A stretch of DNA of 64,000 nucleotides from contig JACGCK010000022.1 in assembly GCA_014925825.1 (NCBI GenBank), positions 186,001 through 250,000 on the forward strand, read 5' to 3'. Both the position numbers and the translations under genes were made by a program. This DNA is from Pholiota molesta (Eukaryota; Basidiomycota; Agaricomycetes; Agaricales; Strophariaceae). The stretch's first letter is position 1; each line of letters opens with the position of its first letter. This document shows positions 23,715 through 36,400 of this stretch, piece after piece. The notes under the pieces were generated by a model, which was given only the letters and a program-made list of their open reading frames with translations, was not told where the DNA came from and did not search any database.

Positions 23715-25743
23715 ATGTATTTTCGAAACGGGCCCGAATACGAGGCAAGGTGAGGGTGATTATTTGACGCTGATAATATTTCATTGCTCATTGTTGCTAT
23801 CATTTCGTTTAGACTGAAAAGGCCTTTCGCTCCTCCCACTGTAAGCTTGAAGGAAATTCATGACGCTGTACCCAAGCACCTTCTTAAGAGTATGACCTAT
23901 TTCTCTGATATCTACCCAACGACCACCTTTTGACAATTGTCGCAGAGAACGAACCTAGAGCAGCGCTCTACATCGTCCGTGATATCGTCTTCACCCTCTT
24001 TCTATACAAGTTCGCTACCTCCATCACACCTTGGGCGGCGACTGACTTTGGGGGCTATGTCACTGGCAATCCTCAGAAGACGGCCGTAAAAACGGCGCTT
24101 TGGCTGTCGTACTGGTGGGTGCAGGGTATGGTCAATGCTGGTATTTTCTGTCTCGGTAAGTGCTGTCTTCGGGTAGATCAGCTAACGCTTCGCATCGGCT
24201 AATCAGTGGCATTAGGCCATGATGCTGGCCACACTTCTATGTTCGAGAACAACGTGGTCAACAACATAGTCGGTTTCTTCCTGCATACCGTAAGTGTTGT
24301 ATTTTACTTCTTGAGCTCTTCCTTTCTCACATTTTTCTAGTGGCTCCTCATCCCCTACTATTCCTGGCGCGCAACCCACCATGCTCATCATGTAAGTTCG
24401 CGTGTCCTGTGCAATTTAGTTTGACCAATGACCTATACATGAACTTGATAGAAAGCAACTGCTTCCATGGAGCGCGACGAGAACTACGTCCCGTACACTC
24501 GTAGCCAATTCAAACTCGCGGACGAGAAGACTGTCAAGAAAGCTGACTACGAAGAGCTTTTCGAAGAGACCCCCATTTACACAGCGTACAGGCTCTTCAT
24601 CATGCAGGCGTTGTGAGTTCTTTTTACGTAGGCATCGATCTACAGCTGCTAATTTTTGTGTGGTTGTACAGCGGCTGGTGGATTTACCTTGCGTAACTAT
24701 TTATCTTGCTATGTAAATTAGCAGCTTTTCTCTGACCTTGAGATATTGCTAGGAATAACACCATGGGCTCTCCGATGTACCCTCCCGGCACCAATCACTT
24801 TGATCCCATGTCCCCATTATTCAAGAAAGAGCAGCGTATGTTTTATCATCCCCAATGGATGGCTTGCATCTAATTATTGTATAGGATTCAATATCTTCAT
24901 GTCCGATCTTGGTCTGCTCGCGATGTCGTCCTGGCTCTACTACATGGGTCGTGAATTTTTCTTGTGGAATTACTTGGTTCCTTGGATTGTAAGTGTTTGA
25001 TAATAAAATGCTCTTGAATAAGTGATTCTCAATGATTTATTCTAGCTCGTTAACCACTGGTATATTTTCTCCCTTCTTAACGAAAAATAAGCACTCACCA
25101 CTTTGATTGATAGGATTGTCATGTTCACATTCTTGCACCACTCTGACCCCACTATCCCTCACTACAGGAAAGGAGAATGGTCCTTCCTTCGCGGAGCTGC
25201 CGCCACTGTCGACAGGCCCCTTCTTGGCTGGATGGGCAGGTTCTTCTTCCACAACATCAGCCACGACCACGTTGCGCACCGTATGTCTCCAGTATAATCT
25301 TCTTCGTTCATTTACCGATTTCCTGCCCTTGTAGACTTCTTCTTGAGGGCTCCATTCTGTAAGATTTATATTTATTATGAAGAGCACGATACCTGACGCT
25401 GACTTTTCTGAAATATAGGGAACGGTCCTGAGATAACCAAGGCCGTCCGTTCTGTGTTGGGCGATTCCTACAACTACGATTCAACGGTAAGCTTCTCCCA
25501 AATTCCCTTGAACTGCATATTTAGATGATAATAAAATCTCAGCCCACCTTCTACGCCCTCTACCGCTCATTCAGCCAATGTCTCTTCATTGAGGACGAGG
25601 GCGAGATCATCTTCTACAAGAACAAAGATGGTATCGCCCAGCGCGAGGTGGCTGAGTCGGTGCTCAAGGAAATCAAGGAGAAGGGGTGGAACCCGGAAGA
25701 GCAGGACCGGTTGGATACCTTTGAGAAGGCGAAGGCGGCTTGA
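23715..25743 (+). CDS. delta-12 fatty-acid desaturase (oleate to linoleate), FAD2-like
   Basis: This ER-membrane desaturase converts oleoyl to linoleoyl chains on phospholipid. The three histidine boxes are GHDAGH (about 24215), THHAHH (about 24375) and HDHVAHHFF (split by an intron near 25280-25335). The N-terminus MYFRNGPEYEARLKRPF is built by splicing a short first exon (ATG at 23715) to the conserved PFAPPTVSLKEIHDAVPKH block at about 23812; this start was chosen because the phases fit and the product matches the family's usual N-terminus. Hydrophobic segments such as YYMGREFFLWNYLVPWI flank the boxes. The C-terminus, rich in Glu and Lys, ends at TGA 25741-25743. About nine short introns are present. 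Its product is the substrate class of the dioxygenase at 0.7-3.8 kb. Confidence 0.93.
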
Positions 25744-27185
25744 AGAACATTAGACTCTCTCGCATTCGCTGAACTGGATGGCATTGCATGAAATCATTAT
25801 TGTACATAGACACCACTGGCATAACCCGTTAATGAAAGTTCAAATCGCTCTGGAAATTTCACCTTTCTCTTTGCGCTATCGTTCTTTTGGAAAATGAGCT
25901 ATTGATAATGAGATGAATTAACTGCTGCGTTTGTGAGAAGTCAATGAGAAGAATATTTGGATTGGAAGAAGATCCAAATATTCTGAATAAAGAAATATTA
26001 AATACTCAGAGAGTAGTCAATATTTGAGTGACAAGAAACTTGGTGGGCAAGTTGCTTGTGATGTGCCTAGGGCTTGCCCGGGCTCCTCGAATTTTGGATC
26101 TGCAGCCGAACGCGGGATTGGCCAAAGTCTTGGGTCAATCGCGCGGAGATGTTCGGTGGGCTCTAGGCCCTCATCACGTGATCCAAAAGCGTTCAGAATT
26201 CATCTGAAGAATCGAGGAAACCAAGGCAAGACCTGAGCGTCTGGGTAGCCCGATTTTGGCAGAACCTGTGCCGAAAACCAACAAGCTGAACCGGACGCTG
26301 AAGGGGATGGCGGGTGGGGCGAAAAAACAAGGGAGAGCGTTTGAGCGCTCTTTTTTCCGCGTCAGAAGGAGATCCCGCGCGACGAGGGAGCCAGACTTCG
26401 AGAGCTGGCTTTACGGATGTGTTTGTACGTGTAACGTCCAAACGCCAATGGGATCTTCTTCTGACGCATGACGTTAATTTATCCTAAGATGAGCACGTCT
26501 TCATACTTTGACTTCGCTCATCGCGGAAGGTGATAAAGACCCTGGGCGCTAATAATTATTTTGGCCTGTCCGGCTTTAGCCTGATACACCGTCTAAGTAT
26601 AGTATGTTATAGTCTATTATTACTCACAGCGGCTCAAAGGCCGCCATAATGAATCAATCATCTCTGGTGTCGCAATGCTGCTTTTGCAACTAAATGCTGG
26701 CTGAGGTCATGGCGCAATGCTTTTTAAATCCTCGGATCCCCTTCCTCCCCTTAAAAAAGAAAAAGTATCCGATTAATGCTTCGAAGGTGGAGTAAATGAG
26801 ACCCCGAACCCAATGTATATGATATTTGTGCAGTTCTGTGAACAGTCGCTCGTCCTTTCCGTTGATGACCCATCATCGGCTTTCATTACAACTTGCTAAG
26901 CGCGCTTATCATTAATCTGGGGAAATTTCACGGCGCCTACATGTTGCAGCACTTATAATTGGCTCTCGATCCTTCTTCATCAACGATGTCATGTTCTGTC
27001 AGCTTTCCGCGCAGACCCTCAAATTATTGGGCTTCCTTCAGATGAGTTTATGTGCTTACCAACTGTTAGCGCTCGGTATCGGGCCGGGAGCTAGTTGAAT
27101 TGACTTGAACGCGCCTTACCGATGAACACCTCATGAACCTTACTATATAATGTGAAATAAAATATACAATTCATTTGAAGTTAGC
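25744..27185. other. intergenic, desaturase to enoyl-CoA isomerase
   Basis: The two genes are convergent. The stretch holds the hairpin at 25951-25983, a more GC-rich section with overlapping open frames at about 26020-26470 and no family match, and then AT-rich sequence. No RNA gene was recognised. Confidence 0.4.
25951..25983. repeat. perfect 12-bp inverted repeat (hairpin)
   Basis: GAATATTTGGAT and its exact reverse complement ATCCAAATATTC are separated by nine bases. The hairpin lies about 210 bp after the desaturase stop codon, within a broader AT-rich patch that repeats the ATATTT theme. It could sit in the 3' UTR or form part of a small element; function is unknown. Confidence 0.6.
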
Positions 27186-28591
27186 TTATAGCTTGTGCTT
27201 GATTTCCTTGTTTGCAATCCTTGCAAACTGTTGATAGGGTGTGCCACTTGCAAAGCGTGCGGCTTGCGCTAGAATCATCGCCTCAGTATTACGCCACGGA
27301 TGAAGAAAAGCACAGGGGAAACCCACCATAGCTTTCACGGAGATTCACGGCATCAGGATCGTTCTTCTCGTGTATGCCTCGTTGGATGAGGCTCCTCATT
27401 ACCAAAATTGCGGTAGGATCAAGTCCAGATAGCTCGTTAAGAAGTTTCTCCCGTACGGCCGAATGGAAGGACTCTGTGCTTTGTTCAGAAAAAATTTCGC
27501 TGTAAAATTCCACAGTAAGAGGTTGTCAGAAAAAGTCAGCTCAATATTGGGCGTACTTATAAAAACCACAAGTGAGCAGCTGATCGGCTGTCTTTTTCTT
27601 TCCCCAGAGGAGTACTTCATTAGCTGTAGCGAGGCCCACTGATATTTATAGGACAAGTCAGCAAGACCAAGACAGGGTTTTGCTTATTGGATACCGACTT
27701 CGATTTATAAAGCTAACACTGGCACCTCCCTCCGCTACGATGCCTGTTTATATGATAAATCGATCAATAAGTTCTCAAAGTTGGCACAAATACACTTACC
27801 CAAGAAAGTAAAAGGGACAGCTAGCCATGCATTTGGGAGAGCGTAAATGAAATCGAAGTAACCGAGGAAAGCTAAAAAGATCATTGTCAGACTATAGCCC
27901 CTTTAAACGAGTTATGGAGATTACCAGCGGTGATTCCTAAAAATACTTGCGAATTAGTTGCTCATCTTAATAGCGAAAAAAGAGGGTAGAAATTTACCCA
28001 TCACAGGGCCATTAAGAGCGGCGACAAGTATTTTGCTATGAGAGTAGAGCTAGACATTCATGGTTATGAGTCAATAAAAAGGGATGCTGACTCCTCTAAA
28101 GAAATCGCTTGCCGCTTTCCCGCAATCTGTAGTGGTGCTAACGACGTTATTCTTTAGGGCTTTGCGCACACTACCCACTGATTCCAAGGCCTTCGAAGAA
28201 CCGGAGCGTCTGACATCCGTTCCACTTGAACATCATCGTTAGCAGTTATTCTATCAAACAATATTGCGAAACGTCTATAACGCACGCGCAGAACCATTTC
28301 CCAGTAGCTAAGTATAGCAAAAGTGGGGTCAAAATCAAGAGAAGGAGACATGGTAGAAGCAACATACCTTGCCATACTGTGATTAAGACATCTTCCCTTT
28401 CGTCGATCTCTCGCAGGGCATTCGCAAAGGCATCATAATCTAGTTCCACATAAATGTTTTGAGAAACAGACAGCTTCTAAGGTAGCTAGTCGCTGCGAAC
28501 CTTCTGCAGTGACGGCATTCAATGTCTTCGGGCGATTGAGTGTAATCGTGGCGATTCGATCCGAAATGTCAACAGTGACGGTGCTAGACAT
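27186..28591 (-). CDS. ECI1: peroxisomal delta3,delta2-enoyl-CoA isomerase (crotonase family)
   Basis: The enzyme shifts cis/trans-3-enoyl-CoA to trans-2-enoyl-CoA so that unsaturated fatty acids can pass through beta-oxidation. The gene is broken into about nine small exons; splicing gives MSSTVTVDISDRIATITLNR, AFANALREIDEREDVLITVW and ATGKWFCAGTDVRRSG. It then gives SKILVAALNGPVMGITAAFL (oxyanion-hole Gly), NAWLAVPFTFLGIVAEGGAS (catalytic region), and TANEVLLWGKKKTADQLLTC. These are the crotonase motifs in the right order. The last exon ends QFARIANKEIKHKL, and HKL is a plausible variant of the PTS1 peroxisomal signal. Stop TAA at 27186-27188; start ATG at 28589-28591. It faces the delta-12 desaturase tail to tail, and the two act on the same unsaturated acyl pool. 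Confidence 0.88.
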
Positions 28592-30295
28592 GATTCTTAA
28601 TGGTTCTGAGAAGCGTTATAGGAAGAACGAAAGAAATGTAGTTAGGGGACATGCATTTTACGAAGTCATGTATTCTGATGAGAGAGACCATTTTTGTTGC
28701 TGCGAATTAGTGGTCGGGCGACGGGTTCGTTTTAGCCGGAGGTCACGAGAGACTCAGGCATGTTCGTTACGTAATTTCTACTAATCAGCCATAATGATGC
28801 CTAGACTCGTGAGTTGCAGACTCTTGCAGAGGTGAATTTTAGCTGGAAAATAGCAAGATGTCGGCTCAAAACCAGATACCTGCTTGATCGGATTTTTTGA
28901 TGTAGTACGGTACGGCTCAGTACACAAAAAATGTAAATAATGACACAATAAGTAGTCAAATATGTGTGTAGGAGGGCGGGCAATAAGAAAATGTCGAGAT
29001 TCTGCAAATGGGAGCCTGAGAGACGTGGACATTGAGTAAAGGGATATACCCCATTTTTCAAGTGCCATGTCTGGAAAGTCCGGATCACATGCAGAGTGAT
29101 GACAGGCGTCGCGAGCGTCCTTTGCGAGAGTAAGTATAGCGAACAGCGGTTTCGTCGAGCAGCTGACTAGCTCGACAATTGCGAGGAAACATCTACACAG
29201 ATCAATTCCAGTGTAGGGCTGGATATTCGCTGATGACTTTGCGAGTCTGGGCCGGTATTATTGGACTTGAGTTAATATTTTTACTAACTTAAATCAATTT
29301 GAAGCTTAGGCGTAGCGCAGCCTAACGTTCTCGCCTATTTTTTTCATCGTTGATTTGTTTTTGATATCAAAGCCTAAAGGCTATCAAAGGTATGAAGATA
29401 CTCAAATGTAATAATTGAGATCCGAATTATTGCAGCCTTCAATGTAGATAATATGGCCATAACCCACACGGACCCTCATGGACCTTACAATCTAATCATG
29501 ATGGCTCAGCCTTGATCAAAATTTAGTTCGAACGGCTTGGTTAGAACTATACTTTGCAGTTCCAAACCTGTGATGTTGATGGGTGGCGCCGTGGTGGTGG
29601 TGGTTTCTCCCAAAAGTCATGCGATAATTTTTCGACCTTAGCACGTAAATGCGTGGCCTTAAGTGGGACTACAATCAGTGTTGTTACATCCAACCGATAA
29701 ATCTCAATGCACGCATGCCATACAGCTCTAAATACAGCAAGGTTTACTTATTTTCAGAGGTAATGAGAAGGAAACACGGAAGTGATGTCACATGGGTGTG
29801 ATTCAGCAGTACGTTTGATCGCAACGATGTATCTTCTTGATGATAGACAATGATAGCTACCACGGTGAGCCACGATGCTAGTCAAACCACAATCTCGATT
29901 GCTTTTGATCAACTTCTTCAAAGCACGCCTCCATTTGGCCGCAATCTCATATTACCTGCGTACCAATGGAAACGCAATTCTAATTCTTGGCCAGCGCAAT
30001 AACATTTGCTGGGTCGCCCCCATATGTAAGCGCAATCGGATTCTTGGCAAGATGTCGAGAGACTGAGGAGATAGAGGCAAGATAGAAGCAATACATAGTG
30101 TCCTGACATCGGACGCGAGCTATATTTATACTAATCTAATTATAGATCCATTTCTCCGTAGTGCATGGGACGGTTGTGACCTTGTCCGAATAGATGTGAT
30201 CAAAACTGAGGGCTGAGAGTCCTTATTATGGCTTATATACTGGTGGGTGATGTCAGTATCTTTGTCTTCCCTCATCCACCGGACTTACTGGCATA
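28592..30295. other. intergenic, divergent region
   Basis: The isomerase and the DUF6534 gene diverge from this 1.7-kb region. Open frames near 28781-29088 (minus) and 29875-30109 (both strands) lack motifs and overlap each other. A GGTGG-rich patch lies near 29580-29605. A CTATAA motif on the minus strand near 28617 could serve the isomerase. Confidence 0.35.
30233..30240 (+). promoter_or_regulatory. TATA-like box of the DUF6534 gene
   Basis: TTATATAC lies about 60 bp before the ATG at 30296. Confidence 0.4.
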
Positions 30296-31828
30296 ATGTC
30301 ATCAGGACCTCCGCCCGACTTCAGCAGGATGTGAGTTCTACATGCCACAGTGGTCTAAATGATGTTCTAACCCACTAACCCATCAAATCGATAGAGCGGG
30401 TCCTCTGGTAGGGAAGAAGTCTATTCAGCGACGAGAATCTTACTGATCAAATTTGTGAAATAGTTCCTGGGGTATCTCTTAAACTGGGGACTTTTTGGTG
30501 TCCTTTCTGTGCAAGTTTGTAAGTCCAGATTAGGCGCCGACCTTCAATTGCAATCCACTGAGTCTCCGCCATAGATTTCTATCACATCGCATTCTCGAAG
30601 GATCGTCTAGAAGTCAGGTTTCTAGTCTATGGAGACTACCTGATTGAAAGCCTGCAGACGTTTATCTTCACTCAGAGCGCCTTTCGTACATTTGCAACGG
30701 GGTTTGGTGATGTGGCTATCCTCGATGACGTCGGTACTGTGTGGTTCTCAGTGTGCGTTTTAACTGGATTGGGTGAGTGTTATATCCATTGAATTCGTAA
30801 TTGAGAAATCCCCGCTCGCCTCGAATGCTGATTGCCATTATCACCTAAGTGGCTTTTATTGCGCAAACATTTTACGCATATCGCATCAAGGTCCTCTCTC
30901 AGAAGCCATACCTTGCCGCGCTCGTGATGCTGGTACGTCGTATGAATTACAAGTATATTCACCGGTAAAGCTAACACCATTTTTGTTACTCTCAGTTTGC
31001 GACTGTACAATTCGCGAGTGCAATCACCAGTGGCGTTCAACTGAAACTAGCCAAGAACTTCAGCCACTTTATAAACAAGCAGAGCTTGATTGTTATTGGA
31101 GTGAGTCCCAACGTACTTCCCTCGTTATCGATATTTTCTCATCAAACTTTTGAAGTTTTGGCAAGGGAGCAGCGCTCTATGCGACGTTCTCATCGCAGCA
31201 TCTATGTCGTATTATGTACGTGGCGTCAATTCTTCTCGATTTGAGATAATTTGCAGGAAGCTAAAGGTACACATTTTTTTTTAAAAGCTGAGGTCCAGAC
31301 AGGCCTCTGGAGTTCCGGAAACACGAAATTTGGTTGCTCGAATCATTCGACTCACGGTTGGCACGGGCGTATTAACAGGTGTGTTCTTTATTTCGCACAT
31401 CCTGGAACAATGGTGTCTAAATTAGTTTTTCATTCACAGCAACCATTGCTGTTGTTTCCCTCATCTTGAACTTCCTTCCTGGCTCTCCAACATATTATCA
31501 AACTGCAATCAGCGCTTTGGCAAAACTTTATTCCAATTCTATGATGGTGGTATTCAACAGTCGAAGGAAGATTTCTGACGTGGACAATAGCACATCCGAG
31601 TACCCCGTCCCACTGACATCCGTCGGTGGCACAATGCACACACATAATCCGCAAATATCTCGACACGGCGGTATTTTGGTCACTCGGGAAGAGATGAACT
31701 TTGGAGGCGATGGCTTTGAGCCTAATACGGTGAGTGCTTCGAGCATGTTTCGCCCTGTTCTGAGAGCGCTGAACATGCCATGTCAGGATATTAAAAACCC
31801 TCGACCCGACGTATCTGATTGGAAATAG
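30296..31828 (+). CDS. DUF6534-type seven-helix membrane protein
   Basis: This belongs to a large Agaricomycete-specific family of hypothetical multi-pass proteins. Splicing gives MSSGPPPDFSR, FLGYLLNWGLFGVLSVQVYF, YHIAFSKDRLEVRFLVYGDY, VWFSVCVLTGLVAFIAQTFY, YRIKVLSQKPYLAALVML and FASAITSGVQLKLAKNFSHF. It then gives GSSALCDVLIAASMSYYL and finally the domain signature PTYYQTAISALAKLYSNSMM followed by VVFNSRRKIS. About seven hydrophobic helices are seen, then a polar C-terminal tail. Eight or so short introns interrupt it. The role is undescribed; a receptor-like topology is only an analogy. The stop is TAG at 31826-31828. Confidence 0.82.
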
Positions 31829-33442
31829 AACGACTTCTACCTGGACTTTATTTTATGTTCGTGTCTGTCTGGTTGTTGACTTGCCTTGTAAAAATTTCAC
31901 TTTATTTATGTAGAGATATTTTGTACTTGGGAAATAAAGCGCTTGAATCCAACCTTCTCTTGAAGTTCTCAATCTATCACCCGAAATAATGTTGAAGTAA
32001 TGTGAAGGCAGATGCAACTTTCTCATGGCCCAAACTTGAATTTAGAGTCCAGTTCTCTGATGTATCCTATATTTATGGCTGAAATTACACTATCCATCTT
32101 ACAGAAGTTATCCGTATCCGTAGAATCAAGTCTGCTTGATTCCTGGGGGTATTTACTGCTGAGCTGCGAGCGCAGCGTGTCGTCACAAATAGCAAACATT
32201 TTCTCACACCTGAGTATTTTCTCATGCGTGACGCGTGACGATACTTCGCTTCCCCATTGATTCTGAAAGTTAAACAGCACAGCCTTTGAGCACAGCACTC
32301 TCCTTTCCATGATCCCACCCATGCATTCGCGACCTGATGCGACCTGGCCATCTGGGGTGGTGTCTGGTGGTGTGACAGGGTTCCTTTCATTGGGACCGAC
32401 AAGATTCCGTGCTTAGCTCACAGTTACGATCTTTTTCGGTCTGGTACATATTCTGACGGAACTTTGATAGCAGGTCCGATGATGTAGCTGAATGGAAGAT
32501 GCAAAACCAGAGCCATGAATGAACAGAAACTGGGTACGATTACTTTCGGATTACTTCGATGTCTTAATTCACTATCATTCCCGAGATGCGATCTTTCATA
32601 TTCTTGCAGACCGTACTCACAGGAGGTCTGCATCATGATCCTTGGATCGAGGCATTGAGACACTGAAGTCGACCATAATTTAGTTTCTTGGCCAGTTTGA
32701 CCGCCACTGTGAGGCGGTCTTTATCTCCCGCAAGCCGTTGTGTCGATCTGACTACTTCAACTCCTTGGAATACATATGCAAACCTGCAGATCCGCATGAT
32801 CTGAGTATTGAGTCTCGCTTGGTCTCGACGCTGCTGTACCATTCACGTCAAATGTGCGTGCCCTCCGTTAAATATGGCTCAGGTATATTCAGCTATGTAT
32901 TGGGCTGATCGGGCTTCTCGAGTTGGTCGACATCTACTGATGGACTTCGAACGATGATGCACTCTTAGGCTACACATGGAATCTACCAGTCGCGGAGATG
33001 GAGACGCTTCTATCAGGCTCTCATGTATTTTCATGACTTGAATCAATGATGTTGTCCGTTGCGCCGCGATATCCGATTTGTGGCATAATAATAGGGCGTA
33101 ATGTTATCTCGTTAATGCTGCCCAGTCTGAACATGCCTGGTTTTACGGCTATCAGTATTAGAGCTGGCGTTAGACATCCAGATTCCTTTCACGCAAGACA
33201 CTGGACAGAGCTCGGGGAGTGTTCGGGCATCTTTGGTCAGTTCGGCTCAGTTTGTCATCCTTACAAAACGACTAAAAATAATTAGCAGCGCCCTCTCCCC
33301 ATATCAGACAGATCATCTTCGATCTTGGTCTGCCTCCTGTCACCTGAACTGGGGATGATAAAAGGCGCTTAATCGCATCTTCAAGTCTTTATTCAACCTC
33401 CAAGGCTTTATCATTTGTTCTTACGGTTGATCATCTCAAACA
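31829..33442. other. intergenic, DUF6534 gene to A-T-R reductase
   Basis: About 1.6 kb in which short frames on both strands (for example minus 32023-32402 and 32633-32842, plus 33046-33285) have no recognisable motif. No exon chain could be assembled. Confidence 0.35.
33358..33364 (+). promoter_or_regulatory. TATA-like box of the A-T-R reductase gene
   Basis: ATAAAAG lies about 80 bp before the ATG at 33443. Confidence 0.4.
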
Positions 33443-36400
33443 ATGGCGAACAGTCAGTCCAAATTCAAATACCCACCCATGGACTATTCGGTCACTCTTC
33501 CAGAGGTCATCGACTTTCACACCAAGCATAATCCTGCAGAGACGATCTTCACCTTTTCCGAAGATGGAAAACCTACTTCTACAAAGATCTCATTCCTAGA
33601 ATTTGGACGGGCCACTGATCGCGTAGCTCATTACATTCGACCAGGAAGAAATGGTCCCGACCGTCAACCAATTGCATTTGTCGCTCTCTGCGACAGTCTT
33701 CTCTACCAGGCTATCACAATTGGTATCACGCGAGCGGGTTTCATCGTAAGTGGATAACACGATGTGAGGTCCTGTATATCCTAATATGCTTTTTTGTAGC
33801 CATATCCAATGTCGCCCCGTAATACTGCTGCGGCCATTATCAAGTTGATGAAGGATACCTCATGCCACAGGCTTTTGACTACCCGGCACACTCTCCAATC
33901 ACTCATTGACGATATTCAGGCGCAGCTTGCATTGTCTGACCCTAATTACGCTCTCCAAATCGACGAGGTGCCTGCAATCTCAACTATTTTCCCTAAACTT
34001 GGTAACGAGAAAGTCGAAGATCCTTTCCAAGAGTATCCTTCTGGTACACGTCCCGGTCTGGACGACGTGTTGCTTTATCTTCATTCATCGGGAAGCACTG
34101 GCCTTCCAAAGACGATCCCGCAGACATTCAAGTCTATGGTCGACTGGGCGAGCCTCCGTGAGTCTAACTGGTGTGATTTCAGATTTCTCTGTGCTGACGC
34201 GCCGTGTATTCGAAAAGCCTCTGTCACTGACCTGATCACCTATAGTGTGCCCCTGAAGATGTCGGGTCATGCTTTACCACCTTTCCACACACTGGGAATA
34301 ATAGCCCAGGCCCTTTGTTCACTTTACGCAATGGTTCCTGTTGGATTGTTTCCTCCTACTGCAACTGCGCCTCATCTGATGCCCATGATACCTACCCCCC
34401 ACAATATCTTGGATCACATGAAGCGGACTGAATGTAACGGCCTCGTTATCATACCGACTCTACTCCAAGTTTGGGCCCAAGACAAGAAGGCTGTTGAGCT
34501 CTTAGCGAGCTTAGATTATGTTGTAAGGATCGTCAAATTTCTAACACCTTTCGCAATGCTCACTCAATTGCTTTCTCTCTCCTAGGGTTTTTCCGGAGGG
34601 TCTGTTCCATCAAAATTAGGGAATTTTATGACGGAATCAGGAGTGTACATAACTCCAGTCTATGGAGCCACGGAGTTTGGCGCTCCTTCCCATTTCTTCC
34701 GAAAAGATGGCGATGAGAAAGATTGGGAATATCTGGCTTTCTCTGATAGAGCCAAGATCCGATGGGACCCACAAGGCGATGGAACATATGAAGCACAATT
34801 TCTGGTATGCCATATTACGAATTAAGACAGGAAATTTACTGATGCTTCGCTTAGACCACCCCGACCCATCAAGTGTCTATTGAAAACATGCCCGACGTCA
34901 AAGGATATGCATCTTCAGATCTCTTTGTTCCGCATCCAACAAAGCCGTACTTCTGGAAAATGTATTTACTCCCTGATGTTTTCAATCCTTCCAGCTAACT
35001 ATGATCTTGCTTAGCGTTGGGAGAAGAGACGATGTCATCATACATACCTCAGGAGAAAAGACGGTGCCCGGGCCTATGGAAGATATTCTTATGAGCAGTC
35101 CCTAGTACGTCGGCTCTCAAATCGTTGAGGCGCTACGCTAACAATGATGTATTGGTCCAGTATGATGGGTGTTATTATCTTTGGTCGTGAACGAGATCAG
35201 GCAGGATTACTCGTCGAATTAAAGCCCGCATATCAAATCGATATCAATAACGAAAAAGCCCTCATCGACACGCGGAACATGCTCTGGTTAGTTTTCAATA
35301 TCGCTTCATTGCTTGTTGGTCTAACCGGCCAAAAATGCTACAGGCCAATTGTCGAGGAAGCCAACAAAGTGGCTCCTGCTTTCAGTAGGATATTTAAAGA
35401 GATGATCCTAATCGCCTCTGCAGACAAGCCTCTTCCGCGTGCTGGGAAGGGGACCGTTATGAGAAAAGCAGCACTGGTGCAATATCAAACCGAAATCGAC
35501 AATATGTAGGTTATTTTTTTTAACCTCTGACATTGGTTTCGTGGCTGAACAAGTGCGAACTCATTAGATATGCTAAAGTGGAAGCTACAGTCAACGTCGA
35601 AACAGTCGTTCCCCCATCATCTTGGGATGCATCTGATGTTGCGAATTGGTTGAAAAGCCAAATTGCGGAACTTCTTTCGAATGCCCCAGTTTCCTCGACA
35701 GGAGATCTATTTGAGCAAGGCATGGACAGGTGAAGTTTGTGGTATTATATGCCGACGTATTGCTAACATACATTTACCTCTAGCTTGAGCGCTACTATTC
35801 TTCGTCGTCGCATTGTGGGAGCCATGCAGTACAGTAATATTCAGAAGGCTGGTCAGCTGGTTTCACAAGCAACAATCTACGAACATCCGTCCATCGTCGA
35901 TCTCGCGGCGTTTGTCGCTGGAGTCGTAAAGGATCCCCACAACTTCGTATTAGTCTCGAGTAAGACAGACGCTATCGAGCTCATGATCGCTAAGTACAGC
36001 GCTGGGCTGACTGGATCAGTTGGGAAGCCTTCGACCACCACCAATACGGAGGCAGTGGTTCTGATAACTGGGTCTACTGGTAATTTGGGTTCTCAAATTC
36101 TGGAATCGCTGTTGCGGGATACCAAAGTCAAGACGATCTACACTCTTAACCGCCATTCCTCTGGCTCAAAGACAGTGGCTCAAAGACAGGCCGAACGCTT
36201 TACTGATAAAGGTCTCGATGTGTCGCTTCTCTCTAGTGATCGGCTTGTATACCTGGAAGGAGAAGCGTCTCATAAGAATTTGGGCCTGAAGGATGCGGTA
36301 TACGAAGAGGTACGTAGCTTCTTGTCCTGACGCAAATATCGTTTACCAATCTTCAACAATCTCGCAAAAAGCTGCGCAGCAAAGTCACGATTATCATTCA

